Source: Ectothiorhodospira haloalkaliphila ATCC 51935 (GTDB taxonomy: Bacteria; Pseudomonadota; Gammaproteobacteria; Ectothiorhodospirales; Ectothiorhodospiraceae). Taken from it: a stretch of DNA of 32,343 nt. This document shows, piece after piece, positions 1-8,022 of this stretch. A program made the translations under genes and the position numbers. The DNA is taken from contig NZ_KK214996.1 in NCBI RefSeq assembly GCF_000633935.1, forward strand, positions 605,437-637,779, in the 5' to 3' direction. Numbering within the stretch: position 1 is the stretch's first letter; each line of letters starts with the position of its first letter. The notes below the pieces were generated by a model. That model had not been told where the DNA came from and made no database searches. It worked only from the letters and a program-made list of their open reading frames with translations.

Positions 1-12
1 TGAAGTTCCAGC
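1..12 (+). repeat. Putative left terminal inverted repeat of the IS
   Basis: TGAAGTTCCAGC matches the inverted copy at 1925-1936 in 11 of 12 positions. It lies exactly at the window edge, so the true end could extend further left. Confidence 0.45.
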
Positions 13-77
13 CTACCAGTAACGCTAAACCATTGAATCTACTTACTTAAAAAGCGATTCAGGGTTCAGGCGTCTGG

Positions 78-1808
78 CTACAACCGGATATCGTTGATCC
101 GATCCAGTGCAGCACGCTGTTTGGCGTTGGGTTTGGTATCGAGTTCGAACGTCGGTTCTTCGGCCTCATGATGACGGCGGCGGCAGGTGTTACGGACGAT
201 GGTGGACAGCTCGTTCAGCAGGGTGCGAAAGCTGTGGGCAGGCGTGCCATCGTCGAGTGTTTTGGTGGCGACCTTTTCCAGCGCTGCATCGGAGCGCGTG
301 GCCGGTGCGACGGGATCGGCCTGTGCCCGATGTTCCCGTTCGGTATCGGCGAACAAGAGCGGGCGCCAGGCTTCGGTCATGTGCCATTTCACGTAGTAGG
401 CGAGCATGCACAGAAACAGATGGGCCCGCACCCGATCTTCGGTGTAATGGTAGATCGGGCGGATCTTCAGGTCGTCGCTCTTGAGGCTGCGGAATGCCGC
501 CTCCACCTGGCTGAGGCTTTTGTAGTGGCGCACGGTATCGTCGGTACTGAGATGCTCGCGCGGCACCGCGGTGCGGATCACGTAGAGCCCATCGAGGGTC
601 GCCTCCTCGGCGACCTGGGCCGCGTTGACCTGGAAATGGAACTGCCCTTCCTGGATGTCCAGTTCGAAGTGCTTGGCCATCTTGTACTTGTTGATCACCT
701 TGCCCACCCGCACGCCGATCTTGTCGGCCGCCTTCAGTCGGCCACTGGCGACCATGCGTTGCACCGTCTCAAGCTCGCGCGTGGTGGCCTCAAGCAGGGC
801 ATTGCGCTTCTCGCCGCGCAGGGTGGCCAATGAGGGGTTCCGGCACACGATCAGCCGTTCACCGGGATACGCGGGATCGCTGAACTCGAAGAGATTGCGC
901 TCATCGAACAGGTCCATCTGGATGGCGCCGGTATCGACGAGCTTGCGGATCGCGCCGTTCTTGAGCGCCGTGATCCAGTCCACCCCGCTGCGCTTGTCCA
1001 GGGCCTCGATCTGCTTTTGCGAGATCATGCCGCGATCCCCCACCAGGATCACCGATTGCAGGTCAAAGCGTCCTTGCAGGCTGTCTACCTGGTCCATCAG
1101 GGTCTGCGGGTCCGACGTGTTGCCGGCAAACACCGAGATCGAGACCGGGCAGCCTCGGTCATCGGTGAGCAGGCCGTAATTGACTTGCAGCTTGCCCTTT
1201 TTGCCATCACGCGAGTAGCCCCGCCGCCCCAGCGGACAGTGGCTCCCCTCCAGGTAACTCGAGGACAGGTCGTAGAGGACACGCCCCCCTTCGGCCAGGT
1301 GCCGACGGGCCAAGCGCCGCTCAATCTTGTCCTGACGTTCGAGCAGCCAATCCAGCGCCCCGTACAACTCATGCTCATCCGCATCGGCAACCCCGAACCA
1401 CTCGCCCAGCGTGCTGTGGTCCCAACTGCGGCTGGTCGCCAGCTTGCTCTGCGGGTCCCGTACCCGTGCAGCGATCATCGCCAGCACCAGATCCCGTTGC
1501 CGTGATGGCTTGGAATCCAGCAGGGGTCCCAGGTGCAACCGCTGCATCGCCTGACCGATCGCCTGCACCGCGCCGTGTGTCCGTGAACGTACCACCTCGA
1601 AGAGGCTATCGACGGGAGCCAGCGGCTCCCCCTTGAGGACGGCACGAATCGATTCGGCTTGTTCGCGGGACAGGGACGAGAGATTGGCGAGGGTGCGCTT
1701 GACGATGCGACCGCCTTCGCGGGTGGACTCGCGCAGCAGAATAGCGGGCGGCGAATTGCGATTGGGGACAATGTCGATGTACATGGACTGATTATAGCCC
1801 AACGCCAT
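78..1808 (-). CDS. IS1634-family DDE transposase
   Basis: This protein cuts and rejoins the element's ends during transposition. It is 576 residues from the ATG at 1808. A second ATG at 1784 opens with MYIDIVPNRNSPPAILLRES, which looks like the family's usual N-terminus and may be the real start (568 residues). The DDE catalytic triad can be placed: Asp180 in LYDLSSSYLEG, Asp258 in VGDRGM, and Glu436 in the YKSLSQVEAAFRSLK region, which is the IS4-type Y-(2)-R/S-(3)-E-(6)-K signature. The N-terminal part holds the long insertion-free helical region seen in IS1634 enzymes. No frameshift or internal stop is visible, so the copy is potentially active. The gene runs toward the window edge, away from the CBS gene. 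Confidence 0.93.
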   Translation of the reverse strand: MALGYNQSMYIDIVPNRNSPPAILLRESTREGGRIVKRTLANLSSLSREQAESIRAVLKGEPLAPVDSLFEVVRSRTHGAVQAIGQAMQRLHLGPLLDSKPSRQRDLVLAMIAARVRDPQSKLATSRSWDHSTLGEWFGVADADEHELYGALDWLLERQDKIERRLARRHLAEGGRVLYDLSSSYLEGSHCPLGRRGYSRDGKKGKLQVNYGLLTDDRGCPVSISVFAGNTSDPQTLMDQVDSLQGRFDLQSVILVGDRGMISQKQIEALDKRSGVDWITALKNGAIRKLVDTGAIQMDLFDERNLFEFSDPAYPGERLIVCRNPSLATLRGEKRNALLEATTRELETVQRMVASGRLKAADKIGVRVGKVINKYKMAKHFELDIQEGQFHFQVNAAQVAEEATLDGLYVIRTAVPREHLSTDDTVRHYKSLSQVEAAFRSLKSDDLKIRPIYHYTEDRVRAHLFLCMLAYYVKWHMTEAWRPLLFADTEREHRAQADPVAPATRSDAALEKVATKTLDDGTPAHSFRTLLNELSTIVRNTCRRRHHEAEEPTFELDTKPNAKQRAALDRINDIRL

Positions 1809-1924
1809 GGAATGAAAAACAAAAAAATTGATTTACATGGGTACATTTTCGACTAAAAATTGACCTACCTCACCGAAAACTCGAACACCACCAGCGACTT
1901 ACCAAGAACATGAGAATGGTTCGC

Positions 1925-1936
1925 GCTGAAACTTCA
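1925..1936 (-). repeat. Putative right terminal inverted repeat of the IS
   Basis: GCTGAAACTTCA is the inverted partner of bases 1-12 with one mismatch. It lies upstream of the transposase gene and 2 bp from the CBS gene's stop codon. Confidence 0.45.
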
Positions 1937-1938
1937 GT

Positions 1939-2328
1939 TTAATGCTCCGACATGTCCACGATGGCGGAAACGATGTCGTTCATGGTGACAAGGCCCGCCA
2001 GTTCATTATCGTTCAGCACGACAATGCGACGAATGCGCTGCAGGACCATCAGCCTCGCCACATGCTTCACCTCCATCTCCGCCGGCACGGTGATGACGGG
2101 TTTGGAGCACACGTCGTAGACATTGATGAGGTCAATGTCCCCCTCCTCCGCAACGATGGTACGCAAGATGGTGGTGTAGGTGATGATCCCATAGGCGTCA
2201 TGGGCGTGTTGCTTGTCCACCACCAGGGACTTGACCCGATGGCGCTTCATTTCCTGCATGGCCTCGCGGATGGTGGCGAGCGGGGAAATCGTCGCCACGT
2301 TCTTGACCATGAGATCTTTAACCAGCAT
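1939..2328 (-). CDS. Tandem CBS-domain protein
   Basis: A small cytoplasmic protein of 129 residues made almost entirely of two CBS domains (about residues 1-62 and 68-126). Such a pair forms one Bateman module, which usually binds adenosine nucleotides and controls a partner protein. Visible CBS features are the VKDLMVKNVATI opening, the SLVVDKQ and GIITYTTIL strands of the first copy, and VITVPAEMEVKHVARLM and GLVTMNDIVSAI in the second. A GAGG ribosome binding site lies 6 bases before the ATG. It is the last gene of a unit with the DUF1538 and P-II-like genes, 50 bp after the latter. This suggests nucleotide-dependent control of that transporter. The partner and ligand are inferred. Confidence 0.85.
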   Translation of the reverse strand: MLVKDLMVKNVATISPLATIREAMQEMKRHRVKSLVVDKQHAHDAYGIITYTTILRTIVAEEGDIDLINVYDVCSKPVITVPAEMEVKHVARLMVLQRIRRIVVLNDNELAGLVTMNDIVSAIVDMSEH

Positions 2329-2378
2329 GAATAACCTCTGGGTAGTGTGAGAGGACGGCCGTGGGGCAACGGTCAGGT

Positions 2379-2726
2379 CTAAAGGTCATCCTTGATGCGT
2401 TCCTCAAAGCGCTCCACCTGACTCAGGTCGATACCCGCGATATGCTCCAGGGGTACCGTGAAGACCACGCCATGGGAGTGGGATTTCAATTCCAGCTCAT
2501 CGCGCAGGGCCTTCATCACAGCCAAGGACAGCTTTTTCTCCAGCACGAAGACAAGCGCCGACTGACTGCCTTCATAGGTCAGCCCGAAGAAGGTCTTCTT
2601 CTCCTTGCCGCCGATACCCCGGGCATCGAGGATGGTCACGCCCCCTGCCCCCGCCTTGCGAGCCACGTCAATGGCCTTCTCTTCCAGGTTGTCGGCCAGG
2701 ATGGCCACCAGTACGGCAAACTTCAT
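2379..2726 (-). CDS. P-II-like signal transduction protein
   Basis: A 115-residue protein with the size and beta-alpha-beta pattern of the P-II (GlnB/GlnK-like) superfamily. The MKFAVLVAILADNLEEKAIDV opening forms the first strand and helix. A glycine-rich stretch around residues 34-53 (ARGIGGKEKKTFFGLTYEGS) occupies the T-loop position, and a second ferredoxin-like half follows. The classical GlnB uridylylation loop with its conserved tyrosine is not recognisable, so this is a divergent P-II rather than a nitrogen regulator. P-II proteins typically bind ATP/ADP or related effectors as trimers and plug or gate a membrane partner. The start codon overlaps the DUF1538 stop codon by 4 bp, so translation is probably coupled and the DUF1538 protein is the likely partner. 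Confidence 0.8.
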   Translation of the reverse strand: MKFAVLVAILADNLEEKAIDVARKAGAGGVTILDARGIGGKEKKTFFGLTYEGSQSALVFVLEKKLSLAVMKALRDELELKSHSHGVVFTVPLEHIAGIDLSQVERFEERIKDDL

Positions 2727-4234
2727 GACGGTTGCTGCCTCCAGCGATTGGCGAGTTCAACGGCGATAGCATAGAGCATCACGCTGATGATCGGGAAGAT
2801 CGACGCAAAGGCGATCAGACCAAAACCATCAATGAGTACATTGCGGTCCTCAATGTGGGTGGCCAGGCCAATGCCCAGGGCGGTCACCAGGGGCACGGTC
2901 ACCTCCGAGGTGGTCACCCCACCCAGGTCGTAGGCCAGGGCGACGATATAGCGTGGCGCCAGCACGGTGAGCAGGATCACCACCGCGTACCCACCCATGA
3001 TGTAGTAATGGATGGAGTCACCGACGATGATCCGGTGCACGCCCAGCGTGATCCCCACGGCCACACCCATGGCCACCAGCAGGCGGATGGTGTTGCCATT
3101 GAGCTTGCCCCTTCCTGCCTCCTGAGCCTTCTGCCCGATGGCGATCAGGGCCGGCTCGGCCATGGTGGTGGCAAACCCGATACTGAAGGCAAACAGATAC
3201 ACGAACAGGAAGCCATCCAGGGTGATCAACTGTTCCGCCATGCTGCGACCGATGGGGAACAGGCCCAGCTTCAAACCCACCACAAAGGCATAGAGGCCGA
3301 AGATGACCAGAACAAAACCGCCCATCACCTTGTGCACATGGGCGATGCCCTTGCGGATCACCAGATACTGAAAGAGCAGCACCACCGCAATGATGGGCAA
3401 CACATCACGAAACATCACCAGCAGGTCCGTGAGCATGCCCAGCAACACGCTGTCCCCTACCCGGCTGACCACTTCGTCTTCCACCGCCTCGGCCAGGGGA
3501 GCTGCCCCTCGGACCATCTCCGGGTCCCCCAGGGTGTACACCACGATGCCATAGAGCTGCACGGCGATCATGGGCACCATCACCGCCAGGCCCACCAGCC
3601 CGAAGCCATGGGTGAGTGCGTTGCGTCCGCGAATGGAGACGGCAAGCCCGATGCCCAGGGCGGCGATCAGGGGTACGGTGACGATGTTGGTGGTCACGCC
3701 CCCGGAGTCGTAGGCCAGGCCGACGATCTCTTCGGGCGCGAAGAAGGTGATGATCACCACCAGCAGATAGCCGATGATCATGTACCAATGCAGGCTGTGC
3801 CCGAGGATGATGCGCACGATCCCCAGTGCCACCACTGCCCCCACGGATACCGCCACCAGCAGGCGTAGCACCAGGGCGCTGATGTGGCCACCACTGATCA
3901 TCTCCGCCTGACTCGCTACCGCGATCAAGGCCGGTTCAGCCACCACCGCTGCAAAGCCCAGGCAAAAACCAAAAATCATCAGCCACGCCAGGGAGCCCTT
4001 CTTGGCAAACTCGTTGGAGAGGTTCTTGCCGATGGGGAAGATCCCCATCTCCAGCCCCTGAAGGAACAGGGCCACACCCACCACCACGATCAGCAGGCCC
4101 ACTGCCATGGGTAGCCAACCTTCGGGTACCTGCTGCATGACGGCAAACTGGAAGATCGCTACCACAATGATGATGGGCAGCAGGTTCCGGAAGGAGTGCT
4201 TGAGAAGCTCGTAGAATTCCTTGATCTGATTCAA
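2723..4234 (-). CDS. DUF1538 twin-repeat membrane protein, putative transporter
   Basis: A polytopic inner-membrane protein of 503 residues made of two homologous DUF1538 halves (about 10-250 and 265-495). Each half contains the same string of motifs: an EPALIA segment, a RLLVA helix, an (R/H)RI(I/V) segment followed by a G(H/D)S(L/I)H turn, and GLAYDSGGVTT / ALAYDLGGVTT followed by VTVPL(I/V)(A/T)ALGIGLA. Internal duplication with re-entrant-looking glycine-rich motifs is typical of transporters, but no substrate is established to my knowledge. The start is a TTG at 4234: a stop lies upstream in frame and there is no ATG before the conserved N-terminus. It is the first gene of the DUF1538/P-II/CBS unit, with a 162-bp divergent region separating it from nadC. 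Confidence 0.85.
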   Translation of the reverse strand: MNQIKEFYELLKHSFRNLLPIIIVVAIFQFAVMQQVPEGWLPMAVGLLIVVVGVALFLQGLEMGIFPIGKNLSNEFAKKGSLAWLMIFGFCLGFAAVVAEPALIAVASQAEMISGGHISALVLRLLVAVSVGAVVALGIVRIILGHSLHWYMIIGYLLVVIITFFAPEEIVGLAYDSGGVTTNIVTVPLIAALGIGLAVSIRGRNALTHGFGLVGLAVMVPMIAVQLYGIVVYTLGDPEMVRGAAPLAEAVEDEVVSRVGDSVLLGMLTDLLVMFRDVLPIIAVVLLFQYLVIRKGIAHVHKVMGGFVLVIFGLYAFVVGLKLGLFPIGRSMAEQLITLDGFLFVYLFAFSIGFATTMAEPALIAIGQKAQEAGRGKLNGNTIRLLVAMGVAVGITLGVHRIIVGDSIHYYIMGGYAVVILLTVLAPRYIVALAYDLGGVTTSEVTVPLVTALGIGLATHIEDRNVLIDGFGLIAFASIFPIISVMLYAIAVELANRWRQQPS

Positions 4235-4396
4235 GAGGCTGCGCTTTGGAAACGTGGGTTATGGTGTGTTGTTGTACCGCGAAGGATTTCCCCTTGAGAG
4301 CATACTGTAATTGCATGGCTCGACTCCATGCTGCACCTGCACGGACGCCTTACAGGCTCCATGCTTTGCGTTATGCTCACCGTCCTCCATCCTTGT

Positions 4397-5254
4397 ATGA
4401 CTTTCCAAACCATGACACTGCCTGTAACCGACCGCGCCATCCGCGAATCTGTCCGCATCGCCCTTGCCGAGGACGTCGGCCCCGGGGATCTGACTGCACA
4501 ACTCATCCCGGAGAATGCCACCTGCCGCGCTCACGTGATCTGCAAGGAGACGGCCATCCTCTGTGGTCAGGCCTGGTTCGACGCCACCTTTGCGGCCCTC
4601 GACGGCGATGTCAGGGTGCAGTGGCAGGTGGCGGATGGTGACATCATCCCCACCGGTACCCGGCTGTGCACTCTCTCGGGCCCCTCCCGGGCCATCCTCA
4701 CTGGCGAACGCACCGCCCTGAACTTCCTGCAGACCCTCTCGGCCACAGCGACCCGCACCCGCGAGTATGTGGAAGCGGTCGCTGGCACCCGGGCGCACAT
4801 CCTGGACACCCGCAAGACCCTGCCGGGGCTGCGCCTGGCCCAGAAATACGCCGTGACCTGCGGGGGTGGGCACAATCATCGTCTGGGGCTTTATGACGCC
4901 GTGCTGATCAAGGAAAACCACATCATGGCCGCAGGCTCCATCGCCGCAGCAGTGACGCGTGCCCGTGATCTGGGGGATCAGGTTCCGGTGGAAGTGGAAA
5001 CCGAGACCCTGGACGAGGTGCGCCAGGCCCTGGAGGCAGGCGCGGACATCATCATGCTGGACGATTTCACTCTGGACGGCATGCAGGAGGCCGTGGCCCT
5101 GGTGAACGGAGCCTGCCTGCTGGAAGCCTCCGGCGGCGTGGACCTGGACAGCATCCGCGCCATCGCGGCCACCGGGGTGGACCGGATCTCCATCGGCGGT
5201 CTGACCAAGCATGTGCAGGCAGTCGACCTGTCACTGCGTCTGGAGGAGGAATAG
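4397..5254 (+). CDS. nadC: Quinolinate phosphoribosyltransferase (carboxylating)
   Basis: This enzyme converts quinolinate and PRPP to nicotinate mononucleotide, CO2 and PPi in de novo NAD synthesis. Family motifs are clear: [13 protein letters not shown] near the N-terminus, [35 protein letters not shown], the [12 protein letters not shown] active-site stretch, IMLDDF, LEASGGV and [10 protein letters not shown] at the C-terminus. The reading frame is open from 4328, but the usual length of about 280 residues favours the ATG at 4397 (285 residues) or at 4412 (280). No strong ribosome binding site separates the two. nadA and nadB are not in the window, so the gene stands alone. It is transcribed divergently from the DUF1538 unit and convergently with mazG. 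Confidence 0.95.
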   Translation: MTFQTMTLPVTDRAIRESVRIALAEDVGPGDLTAQLIPENATCRAHVICKETAILCGQAWFDATFAALDGDVRVQWQVADGDIIPTGTRLCTLSGPSRAILTGERTALNFLQTLSATATRTREYVEAVAGTRAHILDTRKTLPGLRLAQKYAVTCGGGHNHRLGLYDAVLIKENHIMAAGSIAAAVTRARDLGDQVPVEVETETLDEVRQALEAGADIIMLDDFTLDGMQEAVALVNGACLLEASGGVDLDSIRAIAATGVDRISIGGLTKHVQAVDLSLRLEEE

Positions 5255-5350
5255 AGGGGGGTCTCCACGGTCCCTCCCCCATCGGGAAGATGAGTTCGTG
5301 GCATAAAAGGCGTCCGCCCCCTCTTCTCTGCCCCCTTTCCTTTCTTGAAG

Positions 5351-6184
5351 TCACCCTTCCCGCTTGGCCCTCTCCCACAGCTCATCCAGAACCTCCAGCG
5401 GCTGATCTTCCACCGCGCGCCCCTCCCGGGCAAGGGTCTGCTCGATGAAGCGAAAGCGGGACTCGAACTTGCGATTGGTGCGCCGCAGGGCCGCCTCGGG
5501 GTCCACTTTCAGATGACGGGCCAGGTTGGTCACGGCGAACAGCAGATCCCCGACTTCGTCCTCCAGGCGATCATGCCCGGCACCGGCGGCCATCTCCTGG
5601 CGTACCTCATCCAGTTCTTCAAGGATCTTGTCCAGCACCGGTGCCGGGTTGTCCCAGTCAAACCCTACCCGGGCGGCACGCTTCTGGATCTTGGCGGCAC
5701 GGCTGAGGCCCGGCAGGGTGCGGGCGATGCCGTCCATCTGGCTAGGCAGGGCCCTGGCATCATTGCCATCAGCGGGCGCGCCCTGGCCTGCGGCACGTTC
5801 CCGGGCCTTTTCCGCCTCCCAGGCGGCATGCTGGGCCTCCTCGGACTCGAACCGGGTGTCGCCAAAGACATGGGGGTGGCGTCGCACCAGCTTCTCCGCC
5901 AGCGTGGCGGCCACGTCCTGGAAGTCAAAACGGCCCTCTTCCTGGGCCATCCGTGAGTGAAACACCACCTGCAGCAGCAGGTCCCCCAGTTCACCGCGCA
6001 GTTCATCGAAGTCCCGACGCTCGATGGCATCGGCGACCTCAAAGGCTTCTTCAAGTGTGTGCGGGACGATGGAGTCGAAGGTCTGCTTCAGATCCCAGGC
6101 ACACCCCCGCTGCGGATCCCGAAGGCGGGCCATGATGGCCAGCACTTCATCCATGGAGCCGACCTTGCAGGGTTTATCCGGCAT
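5351..6184 (-). CDS. mazG: Nucleoside triphosphate pyrophosphohydrolase MazG
   Basis: MazG hydrolyses (d)NTPs to monophosphates and pyrophosphate, cleaning the nucleotide pool. The 277-residue length is that of the full two-domain enzyme. The first MazG domain (about 10-125) shows the CAWDLKQTFDSIVPHTLEEA opening followed by the metal-binding E-E-x-x-E/D pattern in EEAFEVADAI and GELGDLLLQVVFHS. The second domain (about 160-265) shows KIQKRAARVGFDW, ILEELDEV, and DEVGDLLFAVTNLARHL. A loosely conserved linker (about 127-148) separates them. The ATG lies only 15 bp after the YfaZ-like gene's stop, so it probably ends the mrp transcription unit or forms a pair with that gene. Confidence 0.95.
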   Translation of the reverse strand: MPDKPCKVGSMDEVLAIMARLRDPQRGCAWDLKQTFDSIVPHTLEEAFEVADAIERRDFDELRGELGDLLLQVVFHSRMAQEEGRFDFQDVAATLAEKLVRRHPHVFGDTRFESEEAQHAAWEAEKARERAAGQGAPADGNDARALPSQMDGIARTLPGLSRAAKIQKRAARVGFDWDNPAPVLDKILEELDEVRQEMAAGAGHDRLEDEVGDLLFAVTNLARHLKVDPEAALRRTNRKFESRFRFIEQTLAREGRAVEDQPLEVLDELWERAKREG

Positions 6185-6199
6185 GGCAGCGGGTCAGCG

Positions 6200-6766
6200 T
6201 CAGAAGTTGAAGCGAACCCCGAAATGGACGTGCTCATCCATCTTGTAATCGCGCCGCCGGTCCATGTCGGCCTCGAGATAGCGATAGCCGATGAAACCAC
6301 GGGCACCCGGCGTGACCTCCAGTTCATAGCGTACCGAAGCATCCAGAAGATCCCGCGCATCGCCGAAGGTGGTCACGCGCGGGCCATAGTAAGCCTCGGC
6401 AGCCAGATACATGGGCATGTTGGCGGGAATGGTGTAGCGCACCTCCCCGCCCAGGGCCACGGACTGGAAACGATCGTCCGGCGTGTCGATAAAGCCGAAG
6501 TACGCCTTGCCACCCACACCGAAGGTCAGCGGCTGTTCGCCAGCGGGGACGCCGACCACGTTGAGGCCGGTGGTCAGCATGTAGTCGCTGTCGTCATTGA
6601 AGAACACCCCGAAGGAGAGATCCGCCCCACCAAAGCCGATCGCGGCGGAATCGGTGATGAAGGTGAACTGGGCCGTGTCCTTGCTCAGATACGCATCCAG
6701 GGTATTGGACGCGGCCACGGGGGCAAGTCCCATCATCACGGCGGCCGTCAGTAGTCTGAGTCGCAT
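6200..6766 (-). CDS. YfaZ-family outer membrane beta-barrel protein
   Basis: A 188-residue exported protein. A signal peptide is visible at residues 1-20 (MRLRLLTAAVMMGLAPVAAS). The rest is alternating aromatic and small residues typical of a small beta-barrel, ending in HFGVRFNF with a terminal phenylalanine, the outer-membrane insertion signal. The overall pattern, with FGVGGKAYFGFID, EAYYGP and GFIGYRYLE strands, matches the YfaZ family, whose function is not established. I chose the ATG at 6766 because GAGGA lies 7 bases before it; an ATG at 6772 would leave the ribosome binding site too close. It follows mrpG by 55 bp and precedes mazG by 15 bp on the same strand. Confidence 0.8.
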   Translation of the reverse strand: MRLRLLTAAVMMGLAPVAASNTLDAYLSKDTAQFTFITDSAAIGFGGADLSFGVFFNDDSDYMLTTGLNVVGVPAGEQPLTFGVGGKAYFGFIDTPDDRFQSVALGGEVRYTIPANMPMYLAAEAYYGPRVTTFGDARDLLDASVRYELEVTPGARGFIGYRYLEADMDRRRDYKMDEHVHFGVRFNF

Positions 6767-6821
6767 GGTCATTCCTCGGCAATCAAGAAGGTGGTCGCGG
6801 TCGGGCCGCGCCGGGGGTGTT

Positions 6822-7223
6822 TCACTCGGCCTTGTCACGGTCGGGCTTGTCCTCCGAAGAAACCTCCCCCGGAGAGAGCAGCACCTGATTCTGGGGATCG
6901 TAGCGATCCTTGAGTTCGTCCTTGAGGGTCTTGGACCACATGGGCAGGCCCACGAAGTACCCGGCACGCCCGATCAAATGAGCGGCAATGGGGGCCGTGA
7001 GCACGATGAAGATGATGATCGCCGCCGCCCGGGCCGCCACGGCCACGTCACCGAAGAACTCCAGACCCACGGCAATCACCATCAGACCACCGCCGAGGGC
7101 GCCGGCCTTGGTGGTGGCGTGGAGGCGCATGGGCAAATCAGGCATGCGCAGCAACCCCAGGGCCGCCACGAACATGAAACCGGCACCAATCAACAGAAAC
7201 AGGCTCACCACCACATCAGTCAT
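6822..7223 (-). CDS. mrpG: Mrp Na+/H+ antiporter subunit G
   Basis: Small membrane subunit of the multi-protein Mrp (Mnh/Sha) cation/proton antiporter. The 133-residue protein has three predicted membrane helices (about 5-25, 38-60, 66-87). It contains the family segment GAGFMFVAALGLLRMPDLPMRLHA together with TKAGALGGGL. A polar C-terminal tail of about 35 residues, rich in D, E and K, is longer than in many homologues. The start overlaps mrpF by 8 bp. It is the last of the seven mrp genes. Confidence 0.93.
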   Translation of the reverse strand: MTDVVVSLFLLIGAGFMFVAALGLLRMPDLPMRLHATTKAGALGGGLMVIAVGLEFFGDVAVAARAAAIIIFIVLTAPIAAHLIGRAGYFVGLPMWSKTLKDELKDRYDPQNQVLLSPGEVSSEDKPDRDKAE

Positions 7224-7491
7224 GATGGACCCCTCCCCCCTTGGTGATCAGACGCGCAAAGCCCACCGCCGCCAGGAAGGCCGTCAGGGCCAGCACCATG
7301 GCCACATCCAGGAAGGCGGTCACGCCGCTGGACAGGGTGTACACAGCGATGAAGCCCACCGTGAGGGTGGCGATCATTTCCAGAGCCACCACCCGGTCGG
7401 GCAGACTCGGGCCGATCACCAGCCGTACGAAGGTCAGCCCCAGGGCGATACTCAGGATCACGTAGGACACAAAGATGGAGACCTCAAGCAT
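7216..7491 (-). CDS. mrpF: Mrp Na+/H+ antiporter subunit F
   Basis: Small three-helix membrane subunit of the Mrp antiporter. From the ATG at 7491 the protein has 91 residues, the usual family size. The frame is open further up to 7542, but the upstream 17 residues are not membrane-like. Motifs are the VRLVIGPSLPDRVVALEM loop and the FLDVAMVLALTAFLAAVGFARLI helix. It lies between mrpE (54 bp upstream) and mrpG (8-bp overlap). Confidence 0.93.
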   Translation of the reverse strand: MLEVSIFVSYVILSIALGLTFVRLVIGPSLPDRVVALEMIATLTVGFIAVYTLSSGVTAFLDVAMVLALTAFLAAVGFARLITKGGGVHHD

Positions 7492-7545
7492 GGTAGCCCC
7501 CCAGGGAATGGCATTGAGCGGGCAAGGCCGTCGTGGTTGCACGGA

Positions 7546-8022
7546 TCATCTGAGCACCTCCAGGGCGCGGTGTTCCAGGTAGCGCAGACTCTTGACCACT
7601 TCGGCCTCGTCATCCAGGTACATCACGTGAATGTACAGCACCTTGCGGTCGCTGGAGACATCCAGGCTCAGGGTGCCCGGTGTCAGGGAAATCAGGTTGG
7701 CGACGATGGTGATCTCGCCATCGGTCCTGGCCTCCAGCGGAAAGGCGATCACCCCCGGCTTCATGTAATACGTGGGCGTCAGCACATCATAGGCCACCTT
7801 CAGGTTGGAGAGGATCAACTCCCACAGGAAGAAGCCGATGAAGCGGATTGTCCTGGGCACCTTGGTGGCATAGTTGGCGAAGGCCGGGATCCCGCGCAGA
7901 GCATAGGCAAGCACCAGATAGCCCAGCGCCAGGCCAATGAAAAGGTTGGTGCCGGTGAAACTGCCGGTGAACCCCATCCACAGCATGGCCAGCAGGATAT
8001 TCCACGCCAGAGGTCCAATCAT
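7546..8022 (-). CDS. mrpE: Mrp Na+/H+ antiporter subunit E
   Basis: A 158-residue Mrp subunit with two or three N-terminal membrane helices and a cytoplasmic domain. Family signatures are [20 protein letters not shown] and [16 protein letters not shown], the latter being the most conserved MrpE segment. Its start codon overlaps the mrpD stop codon by 4 bp, consistent with coupled translation and assembly into one complex. Confidence 0.93.
   Translation of the reverse strand: MIGPLAWNILLAMLWMGFTGSFTGTNLFIGLALGYLVLAYALRGIPAFANYATKVPRTIRFIGFFLWELILSNLKVAYDVLTPTYYMKPGVIAFPLEARTDGEITIVANLISLTPGTLSLDVSSDRKVLYIHVMYLDDEAEVVKSLRYLEHRALEVLR

Larger units (their letters stand above)
1..1936 (-). mobile_element. 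IS1634-like insertion sequence (IS4 superfamily)
   Basis: One long transposase gene is flanked by a short imperfect terminal inverted repeat. Bases 1-12 read TGAAGTTCCAGC, and the reverse complement of 1925-1936 reads TGAAGTTTCAGC, so 11 of 12 match. The element would be about 1.94 kb, which fits the IS1634 group. Its right end lies 2 bp beyond the stop codon of the neighbouring CBS-domain gene. The left flank is outside the window, so no target-site duplication can be checked. The boundaries are inferred from the inverted repeat alone; the transposase itself is secure. Confidence 0.7.

Noticed and set aside
2732-3868. 378-codon plus-strand open frame opposite the DUF1538 gene
   Set aside because: The H-, D-, G- and Q-rich sequence is the antisense shadow of a membrane protein gene and has no recognisable motif.
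4235-4396. Semi-palindrome GAGCAT...ATGGCTC in the nadC/DUF1538 divergent region as an operator
   Set aside because: The half sites are only six bases with a mismatch and match no known operator, so it could easily be chance.
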